Assembly: GCA_030429585.1 (NCBI GenBank)
Contig: JAUIEU010000001.1
Coordinates: 1,953,848-2,017,847 of the forward strand
DNA from: a bacterium
GTDB lineage: Bacteria > Cyanobacteriota > Vampirovibrionia > Vampirovibrionales > Vampirovibrionaceae
Length of the DNA stretch: 64,000 nt
Direction of reading: 5' to 3'
Under the pieces are notes generated by a model, which saw nothing but the letters and a program-made list of their open reading frames with translations, made no database searches and was not told where the DNA came from. The translations under genes and the position numbers were made by a program. Positions 9,775 through 18,615 of this stretch are shown piece by piece. Positions within the stretch are counted from its first letter, which is position 1, and each line of letters starts with the position of its first letter.

Positions 9775-11454
9775 ATGACAAACGTGTCATCTAATTTTCG
9801 ATCTACCAATTATGGTAAGCAAACAGCTGGGATACCACCAGTAGACGTGCAAGACACACGTGCCATAGATTTTACAGATTATGTAGATAAATATAATGAT
9901 GGTATTTGGCTTAACACCCATGAATATAATAATGCCGTAACGGATTTTATCAATACTGCAATTGATAATGGTGATGGGGTTATTGAGTATGATGAATTAA
10001 TGAAACTCGGTATTAGCCGGACGGCTGCCGAGTACTTAATTGAGGCCAAGCAGTGCGATAAAGTGGGGTTTTCAAAACACAAATGGTGGTCGGGGGATTC
10101 TGGTAATGGCTTGGCCGGGGTGCTTATCGATTTAGATAATGATGATTTTGATGTTAATGGCAAAATACACAAAGACGCTATTGAAAAATTAGAATTAAAA
10201 GCAGCCAAATTTTATGCGAAGAATCCAGCATTAAAAACGTGGAAAGATGATGGAGCGACTGCTACAAAGTACAGTGCTGGGAAGACCCATGAGCAAAAAG
10301 TGCGCTTGTTTGTAGATAAGCAATCTCGTCTAAAAGAAGAAACCGATATTAATATGGTTAAATCGGGGTATCACGATGATGATACGCCGATCACACGTGA
10401 AGATAGCATCCACATTTTTGCAGAAATGCTTGCCGACCAGAGCGATGGCGATGTGACCCATGAAACTTTGGAGCTATTAGGTTTAAATGGTACGGGGATT
10501 AAAACCCTGCTAAACGATCGTGTTGTTGATGATATGGACACGCTAGAAGCAGAGTTGAGTCTGTTAGATAAACTAGATGGGAAAGCGGACGGTATTATTC
10601 GTAAAGCGACGGTTTCTGCCTTAAACCGTGGCGAAATTATTGCAACAAATTACATCCCTAGCGATATCAATGCAGGGAGTGAACAACCACCTGGCTTTAT
10701 GGATAAGGGGCCTGCCTTAACCGCTGCTAAAGCTTTTATTAATAGTAAGGGGTGTACACCAGATGATAAGGAAATGGGTCGCCAAGATATTGCTAATATT
10801 TTGTTGCCAGGGTTGATGCTGCGTGCCGAAGCGTTGGGTAACGAATTAGATGAGGAAAAGGTTAATAAGGTTGTTGATGCCTTTATTAAAAAATACGGTA
10901 GCGATGGTAAGGTAACGGGTGCCCAGGCTGCGGAAGGTTTGGTGGATTTAGACCAACAGGGCAATACGAGCAATTGCTGTAACACGTACGATGGTGTTAT
11001 TGATGCAAAACATTTGGAAGCTTTGGTTAAAGCAACACCGGATGCCTCTAAAAAGCCAGGCGATAATTCAACCGGAAATACGGGTAACAATGGGGGGAAT
11101 ACTACGCCACCCAGTAGTGGTGATGTAAGCCGCGTGTATTCGCCGACGGATAAAACAACAACTAACCCGGATTTAAAAGAAGAAACTATGACCGTTGAAA
11201 AAGAAGATAAGCCAACACCTAAAAAAAGTGGGCCATTAGGTGGCCTGTTTGGTAATTTGTTTGGTGGCGGCTTGTTTAAAAGCATTGGCCTGGCGGCCAT
11301 GATTGCAGGGGTGGTTGCCTTAATAGGTAATAAGCAACCAAGTAATACTTATACTGCTGCACCACAGGTGCCGTATGGCGGGTACAACCCGTATGCCCAG
11401 CAGGGTAGCCCGACGATGAACGGCCTAGGCGGCATGATGAACATATTTGGGTAA
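9775..11454 (+). CDS. EF-hand-like repeat protein with C-terminal LFGG/hydrophobic tail
   Basis: 559 residues, not a recognised family. About six loops resemble EF-hand calcium sites: IDNGDGVIEYDE (63-74, first ligand replaced by Ile), DFDVNGKIHKDA (124-135), and later loops around DQSDGDV, DGKADGII, YGSDGKV and NTYDGVI. A Pro/Thr/Gly-rich linker follows, then KSGPLGGLFGNLFGGG, one hydrophobic segment of about 20 residues (~500-520) and a Tyr/Pro/Gly tail ending NIFG. The downstream gene at 11711 shares this tail design. No signal peptide is visible. GGGG 11 bases before the ATG is the likely ribosome site. The region is AT-richer than the genes on either side. Calcium binding and surface location are inferences. 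Confidence 0.75.
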   Translation: MTNVSSNFRSTNYGKQTAGIPPVDVQDTRAIDFTDYVDKYNDGIWLNTHEYNNAVTDFINTAIDNGDGVIEYDELMKLGISRTAAEYLIEAKQCDKVGFSKHKWWSGDSGNGLAGVLIDLDNDDFDVNGKIHKDAIEKLELKAAKFYAKNPALKTWKDDGATATKYSAGKTHEQKVRLFVDKQSRLKEETDINMVKSGYHDDDTPITREDSIHIFAEMLADQSDGDVTHETLELLGLNGTGIKTLLNDRVVDDMDTLEAELSLLDKLDGKADGIIRKATVSALNRGEIIATNYIPSDINAGSEQPPGFMDKGPALTAAKAFINSKGCTPDDKEMGRQDIANILLPGLMLRAEALGNELDEEKVNKVVDAFIKKYGSDGKVTGAQAAEGLVDLDQQGNTSNCCNTYDGVIDAKHLEALVKATPDASKKPGDNSTGNTGNNGGNTTPPSSGDVSRVYSPTDKTTTNPDLKEETMTVEKEDKPTPKKSGPLGGLFGNLFGGGLFKSIGLAAMIAGVVALIGNKQPSNTYTAAPQVPYGGYNPYAQQGSPTMNGLGGMMNIFG

Positions 11455-11543
11455 GCACGAAAAGTAGTCACGAAAGTATAAAACGTCATAACAACATTTT
11501 TCTGGGGATAGGAAATCCATAGGCTAAAAGCAGAGAGACACCA

Positions 11544-11597
11544 GATACCCGGCGGCCATTTGTTCGGGGGTTCAATCGGCCCGCTGGGTATCCTTTT
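11544..11597 (+). terminator. Hairpin with short T run after the EF-hand gene
   Basis: GATACCC (11544-11550) pairs with GGGTATC (11586-11592); the stem continues through a G.T pair, GCGG with CCGC, and CC with GG after a one-base bulge. CTTTTATCT follows. The long stem and T-rich tail fit an intrinsic terminator about 90 bases after the stop codon, placed between the two EF-hand genes. Confidence 0.65.
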
Positions 11598-11710
11598 ATC
11601 TAACACATAGTATTGCAATGCTGTTACAAAATAGCATTGATTGTTATTATATTTATTTAATGCTGTTGAATACTCCCTACACTCCTTAACCCCATAAGGT
11701 AATTTTAATT

Positions 11711-12796
11711 ATGACAGCAATTAAGTTTTTTATAGATAAAGGTAAAATCTCCTACGATAATAGTTGTAGCCCTATAGGCCCTTATAACCAAATACAATTG
11801 GATGAAGATAATAGTGGAGATATATCTAAAGGTGAACTAATAAAAGCAGGCTTTAATCAAAAACAAGCCGATGATTTTATGTTGGTTTTTGGTAGTAATT
11901 CTGAAAAAATTTCTTTTTCAGCAGCAATTACAGCCTTTGAGGCTATGGATGGCTGGGATAAGGTTGACGATGATACGTTTGGGGAGTATTCCTTAGACGA
12001 ACTCAGTGAAAAAGCTAAGGCAAAGCGTACTGAAATAGAAAAGAAAAAAGCCGACGAAGCCAAAGCTGCTAAAGAGGAAGCTGACAAAAAAGCTGAAGCT
12101 GAACGGCAGAGAAAATTAAAGGAAGAAGCGACTAATTCGAAGTCCTCAGGTTCTTCGAGTGGAACCAATAGTAGTAATAGTACTACTGTAAGTAAGGCCA
12201 ATGGCATTAGCCACACCGGCACGGATTATAGCTATACCGTAAAATCTGGTAATACCTACGACACTATTGCTGAAGCTATTTATAATGAGTTGTATAAAGA
12301 TGATGCTCGCGTATCGAAAGCTGATATTAAAGAGGCTTTAATTAAATATGGCCAAGCGAATGGGCATGGCCCCAAAGGTAAAGACTGGCCTTGGCTATAT
12401 AAAGACAACAAGAATGGCCAAGCCAATGTTATTAATTTGAATGAAGCTTTAAAGAGTTTGGGCGAGACGAAACAACCCAAAGCCTTTACCGCTGACCCTG
12501 CGACAGAAACGACTACCGAAACGACGACAACGGACAACTCTGCTGATAAATCTTCCGATAAAAAAGAAGTAGAAAAGAAGGATGAAAAATCGACTAATTT
12601 ACTGAGCGGCTTGTTCGGTGGCCTGTTTGGCGGTAAAAATAGTAATATCCTTCAGATGATTGCCATTGCGATGATGGGTATTGGCGGTGCTGGTATGCTC
12701 GGCTTGTTTGGCGATAACCAACAGATCCAAAACCCATACCAACCGCAGCCTTATGCGGCTAACAATGGCGGCCTATTTAACGGCTTGTTTGGCTAA
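11711..12796 (+). CDS. EF-hand/LysM-like protein with LFGG tail, paralogue of 9775-11454
   Basis: 361 residues. One canonical EF-hand loop, DEDNSGDISKGE, lies at residues 31-42 with all expected ligands. Then comes a charged coiled-coil-like stretch rich in K, E and A (about 95-140), a Ser/Asn/Thr linker, and YTVKSGNTYDTIAE (~175-190), which resembles the first half of a LysM domain. The C-terminus repeats the neighbour's architecture: LLSGLFGGLFGG, a hydrophobic segment (~313-335), NPYQPQPY and a final NGLFG. No signal peptide. The two genes look like products of an old duplication, separated by a terminator. The last codon interlocks by 4 nt with the convergent gene at 12793. Confidence 0.72.
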   Translation: MTAIKFFIDKGKISYDNSCSPIGPYNQIQLDEDNSGDISKGELIKAGFNQKQADDFMLVFGSNSEKISFSAAITAFEAMDGWDKVDDDTFGEYSLDELSEKAKAKRTEIEKKKADEAKAAKEEADKKAEAERQRKLKEEATNSKSSGSSSGTNSSNSTTVSKANGISHTGTDYSYTVKSGNTYDTIAEAIYNELYKDDARVSKADIKEALIKYGQANGHGPKGKDWPWLYKDNKNGQANVINLNEALKSLGETKQPKAFTADPATETTTETTTTDNSADKSSDKKEVEKKDEKSTNLLSGLFGGLFGGKNSNILQMIAIAMMGIGGAGMLGLFGDNQQIQNPYQPQPYAANNGGLFNGLFG

Positions 12797-13626
12797 GCTG
12801 CGTCTTTCTTTTTCGTGGCCTGTTTAGGTTTTAACTTAAGGCGTACCGCTTTAGCTAGTTGCTTTGCTTTATTAACAGCAGCTTGGCCAGTGGCTTTGGT
12901 TAAGTCAGTTGTGGCTTTACAGCCTTGTGCTACTTTGCTTAAGCCCTTTTTAACGATAGGCTTTTTAAGGGCATGAATTGTTTCGTGAGGGGCGATACAG
13001 TAGGTAAGGCTGTGTTCTGCTTTTCCTGCTATTTTGGAAAAAATACTTTTTGGTTCTAGTTCTGGTTCTGGTGGTTTTAGGAAAAGTGCCCTTCCATAAG
13101 GTTGCGCCTCGTCTGCTTTGGGTGGGGCAGAGTGATTACAGGCTCCGTCTCCAAATGCGTCACCTAGGCCGTGTGCCGCCAAACTTAGTAAACTGCATGT
13201 TGCAGCTTCAGTGGCCAGGCCCTTTAGTGTAATTTTTTCCTTATTAATGGCTTTTAAGCCGGTTTTTGCAGCAACTATCGGAAATGTGCATTCACCACCT
13301 ACTTCCACCGTTTTGCCACTAACCCAACCGATGGCATTGGCAGCCGTGTGGTTAATATGGCTTAGCGTTTCTGTTACCGAAGCATCCACAGAATGCATAA
13401 CATCGTGCAAGCCTTCGCCATATAAAAAGCTAGCCAGTGTGGCCGTTGCTGTACATACGGCTATACGAAACCCTGTACTTCGCTTAACCTGTTGCCAGTT
13501 AGGCTTGCCTAGCGTTAGGTTGGGGCGCCCTAACAGTAATTTATTAAAATGGGGTAATCGCCCAAACTGAACAGACTGCTGATGAAATTGGTATGGTTGT
13601 ATCGGTGGAGAAGAAGCGGAAATCAC
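12793..13626 (-). CDS. Unknown protein with lysine-rich C-terminus
   Basis: 277 residues, family not recognised. The N-terminus (ISASSPPIQPYQF, then QQSVQFGR) fits a loose pattern shared with other orphan proteins of the window: a polar, proline-containing start followed by F-x-G-basic or FGR-like residues. The middle holds two weakly hydrophobic Ala/Gly-rich segments and several Cys and His residues. The last ~60 residues are strongly basic (KQLAKAVRLKLKPKQATKK). It is transcribed toward the EF-hand pair and overlaps the second of them by 4 nt. A nucleic-acid-binding or secreted role would be speculation. Confidence 0.6.
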   Translation of the reverse strand: MISASSPPIQPYQFHQQSVQFGRLPHFNKLLLGRPNLTLGKPNWQQVKRSTGFRIAVCTATATLASFLYGEGLHDVMHSVDASVTETLSHINHTAANAIGWVSGKTVEVGGECTFPIVAAKTGLKAINKEKITLKGLATEAATCSLLSLAAHGLGDAFGDGACNHSAPPKADEAQPYGRALFLKPPEPELEPKSIFSKIAGKAEHSLTYCIAPHETIHALKKPIVKKGLSKVAQGCKATTDLTKATGQAAVNKAKQLAKAVRLKLKPKQATKKKDAA

Positions 13627-13715
13627 AGGGGTGCTGTTTTGTTAATGCAATGGTGTTGCATTAAATAACATCTGTGGCGTCAGTGCAAGTTATCCGTTAT
13701 GGGTTGGGTCGGGGG

Positions 13716-15623
13716 TTATACCCTAAACAGGTTATGCAGCCGGTCTTCAATATCCACTTTGTCCATTTCTGGGTTTAGGTCGTGTAGGTTTAAGGCATTG
13801 CCGTAGGCGTTGGCTGCTTCTTGCCGGTTGCCGATTAGCTCTAGGGCACGGCCTAAGTTAAAGGCCGCCAAAGTATAGTTTGGGTTGTACTTTAAGGCGT
13901 TTTCAAACATAGGGGCGGATTGTTGGCCGTCCATCAGTTCATCCAGCACCACCACGCCCATATTGTTATAAATAACGGCGTTTTCACTATCAATGGCTAG
14001 GGCGGCTTTGTATACAGCAACGGCTTCGTCGTTGCTATCCATCTGCCATAAAATGTAACCCATGTGGCTTAGGGTATCCACGTTTAAGGGGTCTTGGGTG
14101 TGTAGGGTTTCGTAGTGGCTTAGGGCCTCTTCAAAATCGCCCAGTTCAAACAATAGTTCGGCCATCATGGTGCGGGCATCTGTATTGTTTATATCCAACT
14201 TTAGGGCTAAGGAAAAAGCGTCAAAGGCGGCGTCCATGTCTTCTTCAAACTGGTAAAGCAGGGCCCCTAAGGTTTGGGCAACGGCGCTTTTCCACTGGGG
14301 GTCAGTGCCGTGGATAAGGGCTTCTTCGTAGCAGGTAATGGCTCCTTCCATATCGTTTAGCTTAAACAACACGTAGGCCATGTTGGAGAGTATTAATGGG
14401 TGGTGGGGGTGCTGCTTTTTTGCTTCTTTCAAGCTAACCAGGGCGGCCAAGTATTCCTGGGCATCTATTTGTAGTTGGCCCAGTTCAAATAACCACTCAA
14501 ACTTGCCGGGCTGTATGGATAGCGCTTGCTGAAGTTCATCAATGGCCATGGGGTAATGGCTTTGCTTGGCCAGTAATAGCCCGTATTGGGCGTGGTATTC
14601 GGCACAGTTGGGGTATAGCAGGCTTAGGTGCTCAAAGCAGGCCTTGGCATCGGTGGTGCTGCCGTTGGTGTGGTAGCAATGGGCGAGTTTTTCCAAGGTG
14701 GGGCGATGTTCTGGGTGTTGTTTGTGGGCCCAATGGAGCAAGGCCTGTTGGTGCTGGGTATTGGGTACCAAGGTGGCTAGGTGGGTCACCATGCCAGAGA
14801 ATAAGGCTTTAAGAGACGAGGGCGCAGCCGGGGTGGGGGTAGTCGGCTCGTTAGTGTCTTCTGTGGTAGGGGTAGGGGTGATTTCTTCGCCAATCGTGTG
14901 GCCCGGCTTGGCAAAAGGCAGCACGGTGGCCGTGGCGGCGGCTTGGGTGGTGTTGGCGGCGGGTGGGCTTTGCAAGCCGTAGTTTGCCCACTGGTAAGGC
15001 AGGGTGCTAAGGGCTAACACACTGTGCCGAAAGGTGGCTGCCACATGGTGGTTAAACACCGTAATAGGCTCGTTTTTGGTAATGGCGTAGTGCACCCCTT
15101 TTAGGCCATACCCTAGCCCAGCCCAATGGATAGTGGCCAGTAAGCCATGCTGGTGGCAGGTTTTGGCGGTTAATTCCGCCAGGCCAATAACCCGGTGGAT
15201 ATGCTGATATTCCGCGGCTTCTGCCAAAAAGTGGGTGGTGGTTAGGTAATGCAGGGGGTTGTCAGGCTCGTTTTGAATGGCCAGCTCGCAGTAGTGGAGG
15301 GTATTCTCCAAACTAATGCTTCCTTGCTGCCATAGGGCACGGGCTAAGTGGGTGTAGCCTTCTGCCAGCTTTGGGTTTAGCTCTACCGCTTGCTTGTAGT
15401 GGGCAATGGCCTTGTTTAACGCCTCTGGCGAGGGGTTAGACTGGTAGGCTTTCAGTTCTTCATGCCCGCGGGTAATCAGCTCTTCTGCGCTGGGGCGTGT
15501 GGGGGGCTGGTCGTCTTCAAACCAGCCGTCAGGGGCCTGTTGTATTAAGGCCACCAGTTCTTCTAACGAGAAGTTCTCGTCATCGGATGAAAAATTGTGG
15601 AAATGCTCGGACATATTGGCCAT
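13716..15623 (-). CDS. Large tetratricopeptide-repeat (TPR) protein
   Basis: 635 residues. A TPR pair lies near residues 50-125 (KAIAHYKQAVELNPKLAEGY) and a long C-terminal run of at least nine repeats starts around residue 280, with typical segments such as AIDELQQALSIQPGK, AVAVYKAALAIDSENA and NMGVVVLDEL. A Thr/Pro/Ala-rich linker (about 225-270) joins the two blocks. TPR arrays are protein-binding scaffolds; the partner is not evident. No signal peptide or membrane segment is seen, so it is probably cytoplasmic. The ATG at 15623 is used; an ATG three codons later is equally possible. Confidence 0.8.
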   Translation of the reverse strand: MANMSEHFHNFSSDDENFSLEELVALIQQAPDGWFEDDQPPTRPSAEELITRGHEELKAYQSNPSPEALNKAIAHYKQAVELNPKLAEGYTHLARALWQQGSISLENTLHYCELAIQNEPDNPLHYLTTTHFLAEAAEYQHIHRVIGLAELTAKTCHQHGLLATIHWAGLGYGLKGVHYAITKNEPITVFNHHVAATFRHSVLALSTLPYQWANYGLQSPPAANTTQAAATATVLPFAKPGHTIGEEITPTPTTEDTNEPTTPTPAAPSSLKALFSGMVTHLATLVPNTQHQQALLHWAHKQHPEHRPTLEKLAHCYHTNGSTTDAKACFEHLSLLYPNCAEYHAQYGLLLAKQSHYPMAIDELQQALSIQPGKFEWLFELGQLQIDAQEYLAALVSLKEAKKQHPHHPLILSNMAYVLFKLNDMEGAITCYEEALIHGTDPQWKSAVAQTLGALLYQFEEDMDAAFDAFSLALKLDINNTDARTMMAELLFELGDFEEALSHYETLHTQDPLNVDTLSHMGYILWQMDSNDEAVAVYKAALAIDSENAVIYNNMGVVVLDELMDGQQSAPMFENALKYNPNYTLAAFNLGRALELIGNRQEAANAYGNALNLHDLNPEMDKVDIEDRLHNLFRV

Positions 15624-16125
15624 CGGGGTTCGTGCCTATCAATCTCACTCAACAAAATATGTAGGGGTTTTGTCTTGGGGGTTATAGAGTGTGGTTGGGT
15701 ATACAGTAATGAGCGTTAAAAAACCGCAGTAATCACCGGTTAGGGTGGTGTTCTCTGTTGTCTCCTGTCGCTCGCCCCACCGGCAACTGTAGGCACATCC
15801 ATTGCCATTTACAGGGTGTTTGGTTGCGTTGTCCGTAACGCCACCCAATGATATGAAGATGGGGGTTATAGGTCTTATCGGCACCCGGTAGTTGGTTCTT
15901 TAACCCAAATAGGGCCTTGGGTAACGATTCGGTCACGTGGAGGAGAACCCTAAGGTGCTGCCCGGTGCCTAAGTACCTAGGTATGGCGGTGGGTATGGCG
16001 GGCGTGCCCCCACCGTGGTAGTGGGGCCATGGTTGCGGTAAACTCTCAACATTCACGGGGTTTTTAACCCTATCGCTTATTACTTATTTTTACTGATATG
16101 ACTTGCAAAAAGGTACGGTGCCCTT
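15624..16125. other. 502-base intergenic region between the TPR gene and wbpA
   Basis: No convincing gene on either strand: the two overlapping reverse-strand ORFs here have unusual composition and no family features. It contains the palindrome TACCTAGGTA (15974-15983) and a hairpin formed by CGGTGGG (15987-15993) and CCCACCG (16009-16015). Promoters for both divergent genes should lie here, but no clear -35/-10 pair is seen. Confidence 0.5.
15974..16015. repeat. Palindrome and adjacent hairpin
   Basis: TACCTAGGTA is a perfect 10-base palindrome. Four bases later CGGTGGG and CCCACCG can form a 7-bp stem around a 15-base loop. The pair lies about 110 bases before wbpA and could be an operator or leader structure. 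Confidence 0.4.
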
Positions 16126-17496
16126 ATGGCCAGCACGTTGCTTTCTAAAGAATCCTTAACCACCAGCGCAGAGGCGCTGCCCCAACACGCCCAAGCCCTG
16201 CTTACTAAAATAGAAACCCAGCAGGCCAAAATAGCCATTATTGGCATGGGTTATGTAGGCTTACCCTTGGCGGTGTGCGTGGGCAAGGTGGGGTACCCGG
16301 TTACTGGCCTGGATGTGCATGAGGGCCGTATTGCCCAAATCCAGGCAGGCGATAGCTATATTAACGATGTTACTTCGGAAGAGCTGAAAGCTTTGGTAGA
16401 GGCGGGCACCCTGGCCGCCACCACGGATGCGGCTGTACTGGCAGATGCGGATATTGTGATTATTTGTGTGCCTACGCCGCTAACCGTGCACCAAACCCCA
16501 GATATTACCTATATCGAAGATTCTGCGCGTAAAATTGCCAAGCACTTGCGCCCCGGCCAGCTAATTACATTAGAAAGCACTACCTACCCCGGCACCACCC
16601 AAGATATTTTGTTGCCCCTAATGGAGCAAACTGGCCTAAAACTTGGCGAAGACTTCTTTTTGGCCCACTCGCCAGAGCGGGTAGACCCGGGTAATGCCCG
16701 TTACACCACCCACAATACTAACAAAGTATTAGGCGGCACCACTCCGGTATGTACCACGGTGGCCAAAGCCTTCTACGAAAAAACCATCCAACACATTGTG
16801 GCGGTATCCTCGCCCGGTTGTGCGGAAATGGTTAAGGTGTTTGAAAATACCTTCCGCGCCGTGAATATTGCGTTAGTAAATGAACTAGCCTTGCTGTGTG
16901 ACAAAATGGGCCTAAATATTTGGGAGGTGGTAGAAGCCGCCGGTACCAAGCCCTTTGGCATGATGAGCTTTTATCCCGGCCCCGGTGTGGGCGGGCACTG
17001 CATCCCTATCGATCCCTTTTATCTGGCATGGAAAGCGCGCGAATATAACTTCCAAACCCGCTTTATCGAGCTGGCTGGCGAAATTAACCGTCGCATGCCT
17101 TACTTTGTTAGAGAAAAAGTAATGCGCGCCTTAGGCAAACTGCGTAAGCCGTTGTATGGCAGCAATATTTTGTTGCTGGGCATGGCCTACAAAGCCGATT
17201 TGGGCGATTGGCGCGATAGCCCTGCTGTCGAAGTTTTCGATTTGCTGCAATCTGACGAAGCCAATGTAACCTACCACGATGCCTTTGTGCCTGAAATGAC
17301 GGACGGCAAGGGTAACATCCATAAAAACGTACCTTTAAACGAGGCCACCCTAAAAGCTGCCGATTGTGTGGTAATTACCACCGCCCATACCGGTATTGAT
17401 TACGATTGGCTAGTAGCCAACAGCCCTGTAGTGGTAGATACCCGCAATGCGGCAAAAGACGTGGTAGATAACCGCGATAAAATTGTACTTTTATAA
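16126..17496 (+). CDS. wbpA: UDP-N-acetyl-D-glucosamine 6-dehydrogenase (WbpA-like)
   Basis: 456 residues of the UDP-glucose/GDP-mannose dehydrogenase superfamily, which oxidises the C6 hydroxyl of a nucleotide sugar twice with NAD. The N-terminal Rossmann motif is IIGMGYVGLPLA (around residue 39), and the catalytic cysteine is in GGHCIPIDPFYL. LESTTYPGTT and AHSPERVDPG are typical of the UDP-GlcNAc branch. The genes that follow (an oxidoreductase and a trimeric acetyltransferase) match WbpB and WbpD, which supports UDP-GlcNAcA formation rather than plain UDP-glucuronate. AAAAAGG lies 12 bases upstream of the ATG. It begins a three-gene operon for a surface polysaccharide sugar. Confidence 0.85.
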   Translation: MASTLLSKESLTTSAEALPQHAQALLTKIETQQAKIAIIGMGYVGLPLAVCVGKVGYPVTGLDVHEGRIAQIQAGDSYINDVTSEELKALVEAGTLAATTDAAVLADADIVIICVPTPLTVHQTPDITYIEDSARKIAKHLRPGQLITLESTTYPGTTQDILLPLMEQTGLKLGEDFFLAHSPERVDPGNARYTTHNTNKVLGGTTPVCTTVAKAFYEKTIQHIVAVSSPGCAEMVKVFENTFRAVNIALVNELALLCDKMGLNIWEVVEAAGTKPFGMMSFYPGPGVGGHCIPIDPFYLAWKAREYNFQTRFIELAGEINRRMPYFVREKVMRALGKLRKPLYGSNILLLGMAYKADLGDWRDSPAVEVFDLLQSDEANVTYHDAFVPEMTDGKGNIHKNVPLNEATLKAADCVVITTAHTGIDYDWLVANSPVVVDTRNAAKDVVDNRDKIVLL

Positions 17497-17520
17497 ATAA
17501 TACTTTAGGAGTTAATTATT

Positions 17521-18612
17521 ATGGGCGTGTTATTGGTTGGCTGCGGCTACTGGGGTAAAAACTGGGCTAAAACCCTACACGCCATGGGCGAGTTGGCCGC
17601 TATTTGCGAAGGCAACACCGACCGCCATGCCGAATTATCTGCCGCTTATGGTGTACCTGTAGTGGCAGAATTAACCGATGCGTTAGCCCTAAGCAATATT
17701 GATGCTGCCATTGTGGCCACCCCAGCTAATACCCATGTGCTACTTGCCGAACCGTTGCTTGCGGCGGGTATCCCCACTTTGGTAGAAAAACCCTTGGCCT
17801 TAACCAGCCAGCATGCCAAGCGTTTGGCCAATACCGCCAAAGTGCATAACACCTTGCTAAGTGTGGGGCACATTTGTTTGTTTTACCCCGGCATGGCTAA
17901 GCTTAACCAGTGGGTAACGGATGGTACCCTAGGCAAAATTAACCGGCTTATTTGTGTGCGCCAAAAACTAGGCATTATCCGCAATACCGAAAATGTATGG
18001 TGGAGCTTTGCCCCCCACGATGTATCCATGGTGCTAGATGTGTTGGAAACCGCTAAAGGCTGCCTGCCAGACTTAACCGTAAGCCAGGTTACTGGCCATT
18101 GCGATTTAGGCCGCCCAGGGCTAGAAGATACCGTTACGGCGGAACTCGCCACCGATGACGATACTAAGGTCACCATCCAGGTGGGGTGGTTATCGCCCCA
18201 CAAACAGTTTGAATTGGTGGCCATTGGCGATAAGGGCGTGGCCCGCCTAGACCATGCTGGCAGCCCAAACGGCCCGGCCCAGACCCTAACCTTTACCCCT
18301 TTTGCGAAGGATGGTTCTGGTTCGGTAACGCCAAAACATGCGGAAACCATAACGCGTACGTGGGATACCATCGATCCGCCATTGATGACCCAGGCCACCG
18401 CCTTTTTACAGGCCGTGCGGCATGGGGTGGCTATCCCTAACACGGCAGCCAATGGGGTGGCCGTGGTGGATATTTTGGCCAACGTGCAAGCGGCTCTTTC
18501 TCAGCAAGCTATGGGTGATATGCCCCAAGACCAAAGTGCCAATATGTCTAAAAGTACGGTAGGGGTGTCATCGCCCATGCCTACAGTGACGCCCCAATTG
18601 GCAGAGGTGTAA
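17521..18612 (+). CDS. wbpB: Gfo/Idh/MocA-family oxidoreductase (WbpB-like)
   Basis: 363 residues. The N-terminal NAD-binding fold opens with LLVGCGYWGKNWAK, and VEKPLALTSQHA carries the EKP motif of the Gfo/Idh/MocA family. WbpB-type enzymes oxidise C3 of UDP-GlcNAcA to a 3-keto sugar, normally feeding an aminotransferase (WbpE) and then an acetyltransferase (WbpD). No WbpE homologue is in the window. AGGAG nine bases before the ATG is a clear ribosome site. The last ~35 residues are a polar Ser/Met/Pro-rich tail not typical of the family. Confidence 0.8.
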   Translation: MGVLLVGCGYWGKNWAKTLHAMGELAAICEGNTDRHAELSAAYGVPVVAELTDALALSNIDAAIVATPANTHVLLAEPLLAAGIPTLVEKPLALTSQHAKRLANTAKVHNTLLSVGHICLFYPGMAKLNQWVTDGTLGKINRLICVRQKLGIIRNTENVWWSFAPHDVSMVLDVLETAKGCLPDLTVSQVTGHCDLGRPGLEDTVTAELATDDDTKVTIQVGWLSPHKQFELVAIGDKGVARLDHAGSPNGPAQTLTFTPFAKDGSGSVTPKHAETITRTWDTIDPPLMTQATAFLQAVRHGVAIPNTAANGVAVVDILANVQAALSQQAMGDMPQDQSANMSKSTVGVSSPMPTVTPQLAEV

Positions 18613-18615
18613 CCC

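Noticed and set aside
10650-11300. 216-codon reverse ORF antisense to the EF-hand gene
   Set aside because: The forward gene has clear repeats and a matching paralogue; the reverse frame is Pro/Leu/Ser-rich shadow sequence.
11561-11592. GGTTCAATC in the hairpin after the EF-hand gene, like a tRNA T loop
   Set aside because: No T stem can form around it and no acceptor, D or anticodon arms are present; the segment folds better as a terminator.
15760-15810. String ACCGGCAACTGTAGG resembling part of a cobalamin riboswitch
   Set aside because: The other conserved blocks (AGGGAA...GGTG and the B12 box) are absent on the same strand and the neighbouring genes have no link to cobalamin.
15645-16056. 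Two overlapping reverse-strand ORFs of 79 and 107 codons
   Set aside because: They overlap each other in different frames, have unusual Pro/His/Arg composition, no ribosome site and no family features.
17883-18482. 199-codon reverse ORF antisense to wbpB
   Set aside because: wbpB is a recognisable conserved gene; the antisense frame has no family feature.
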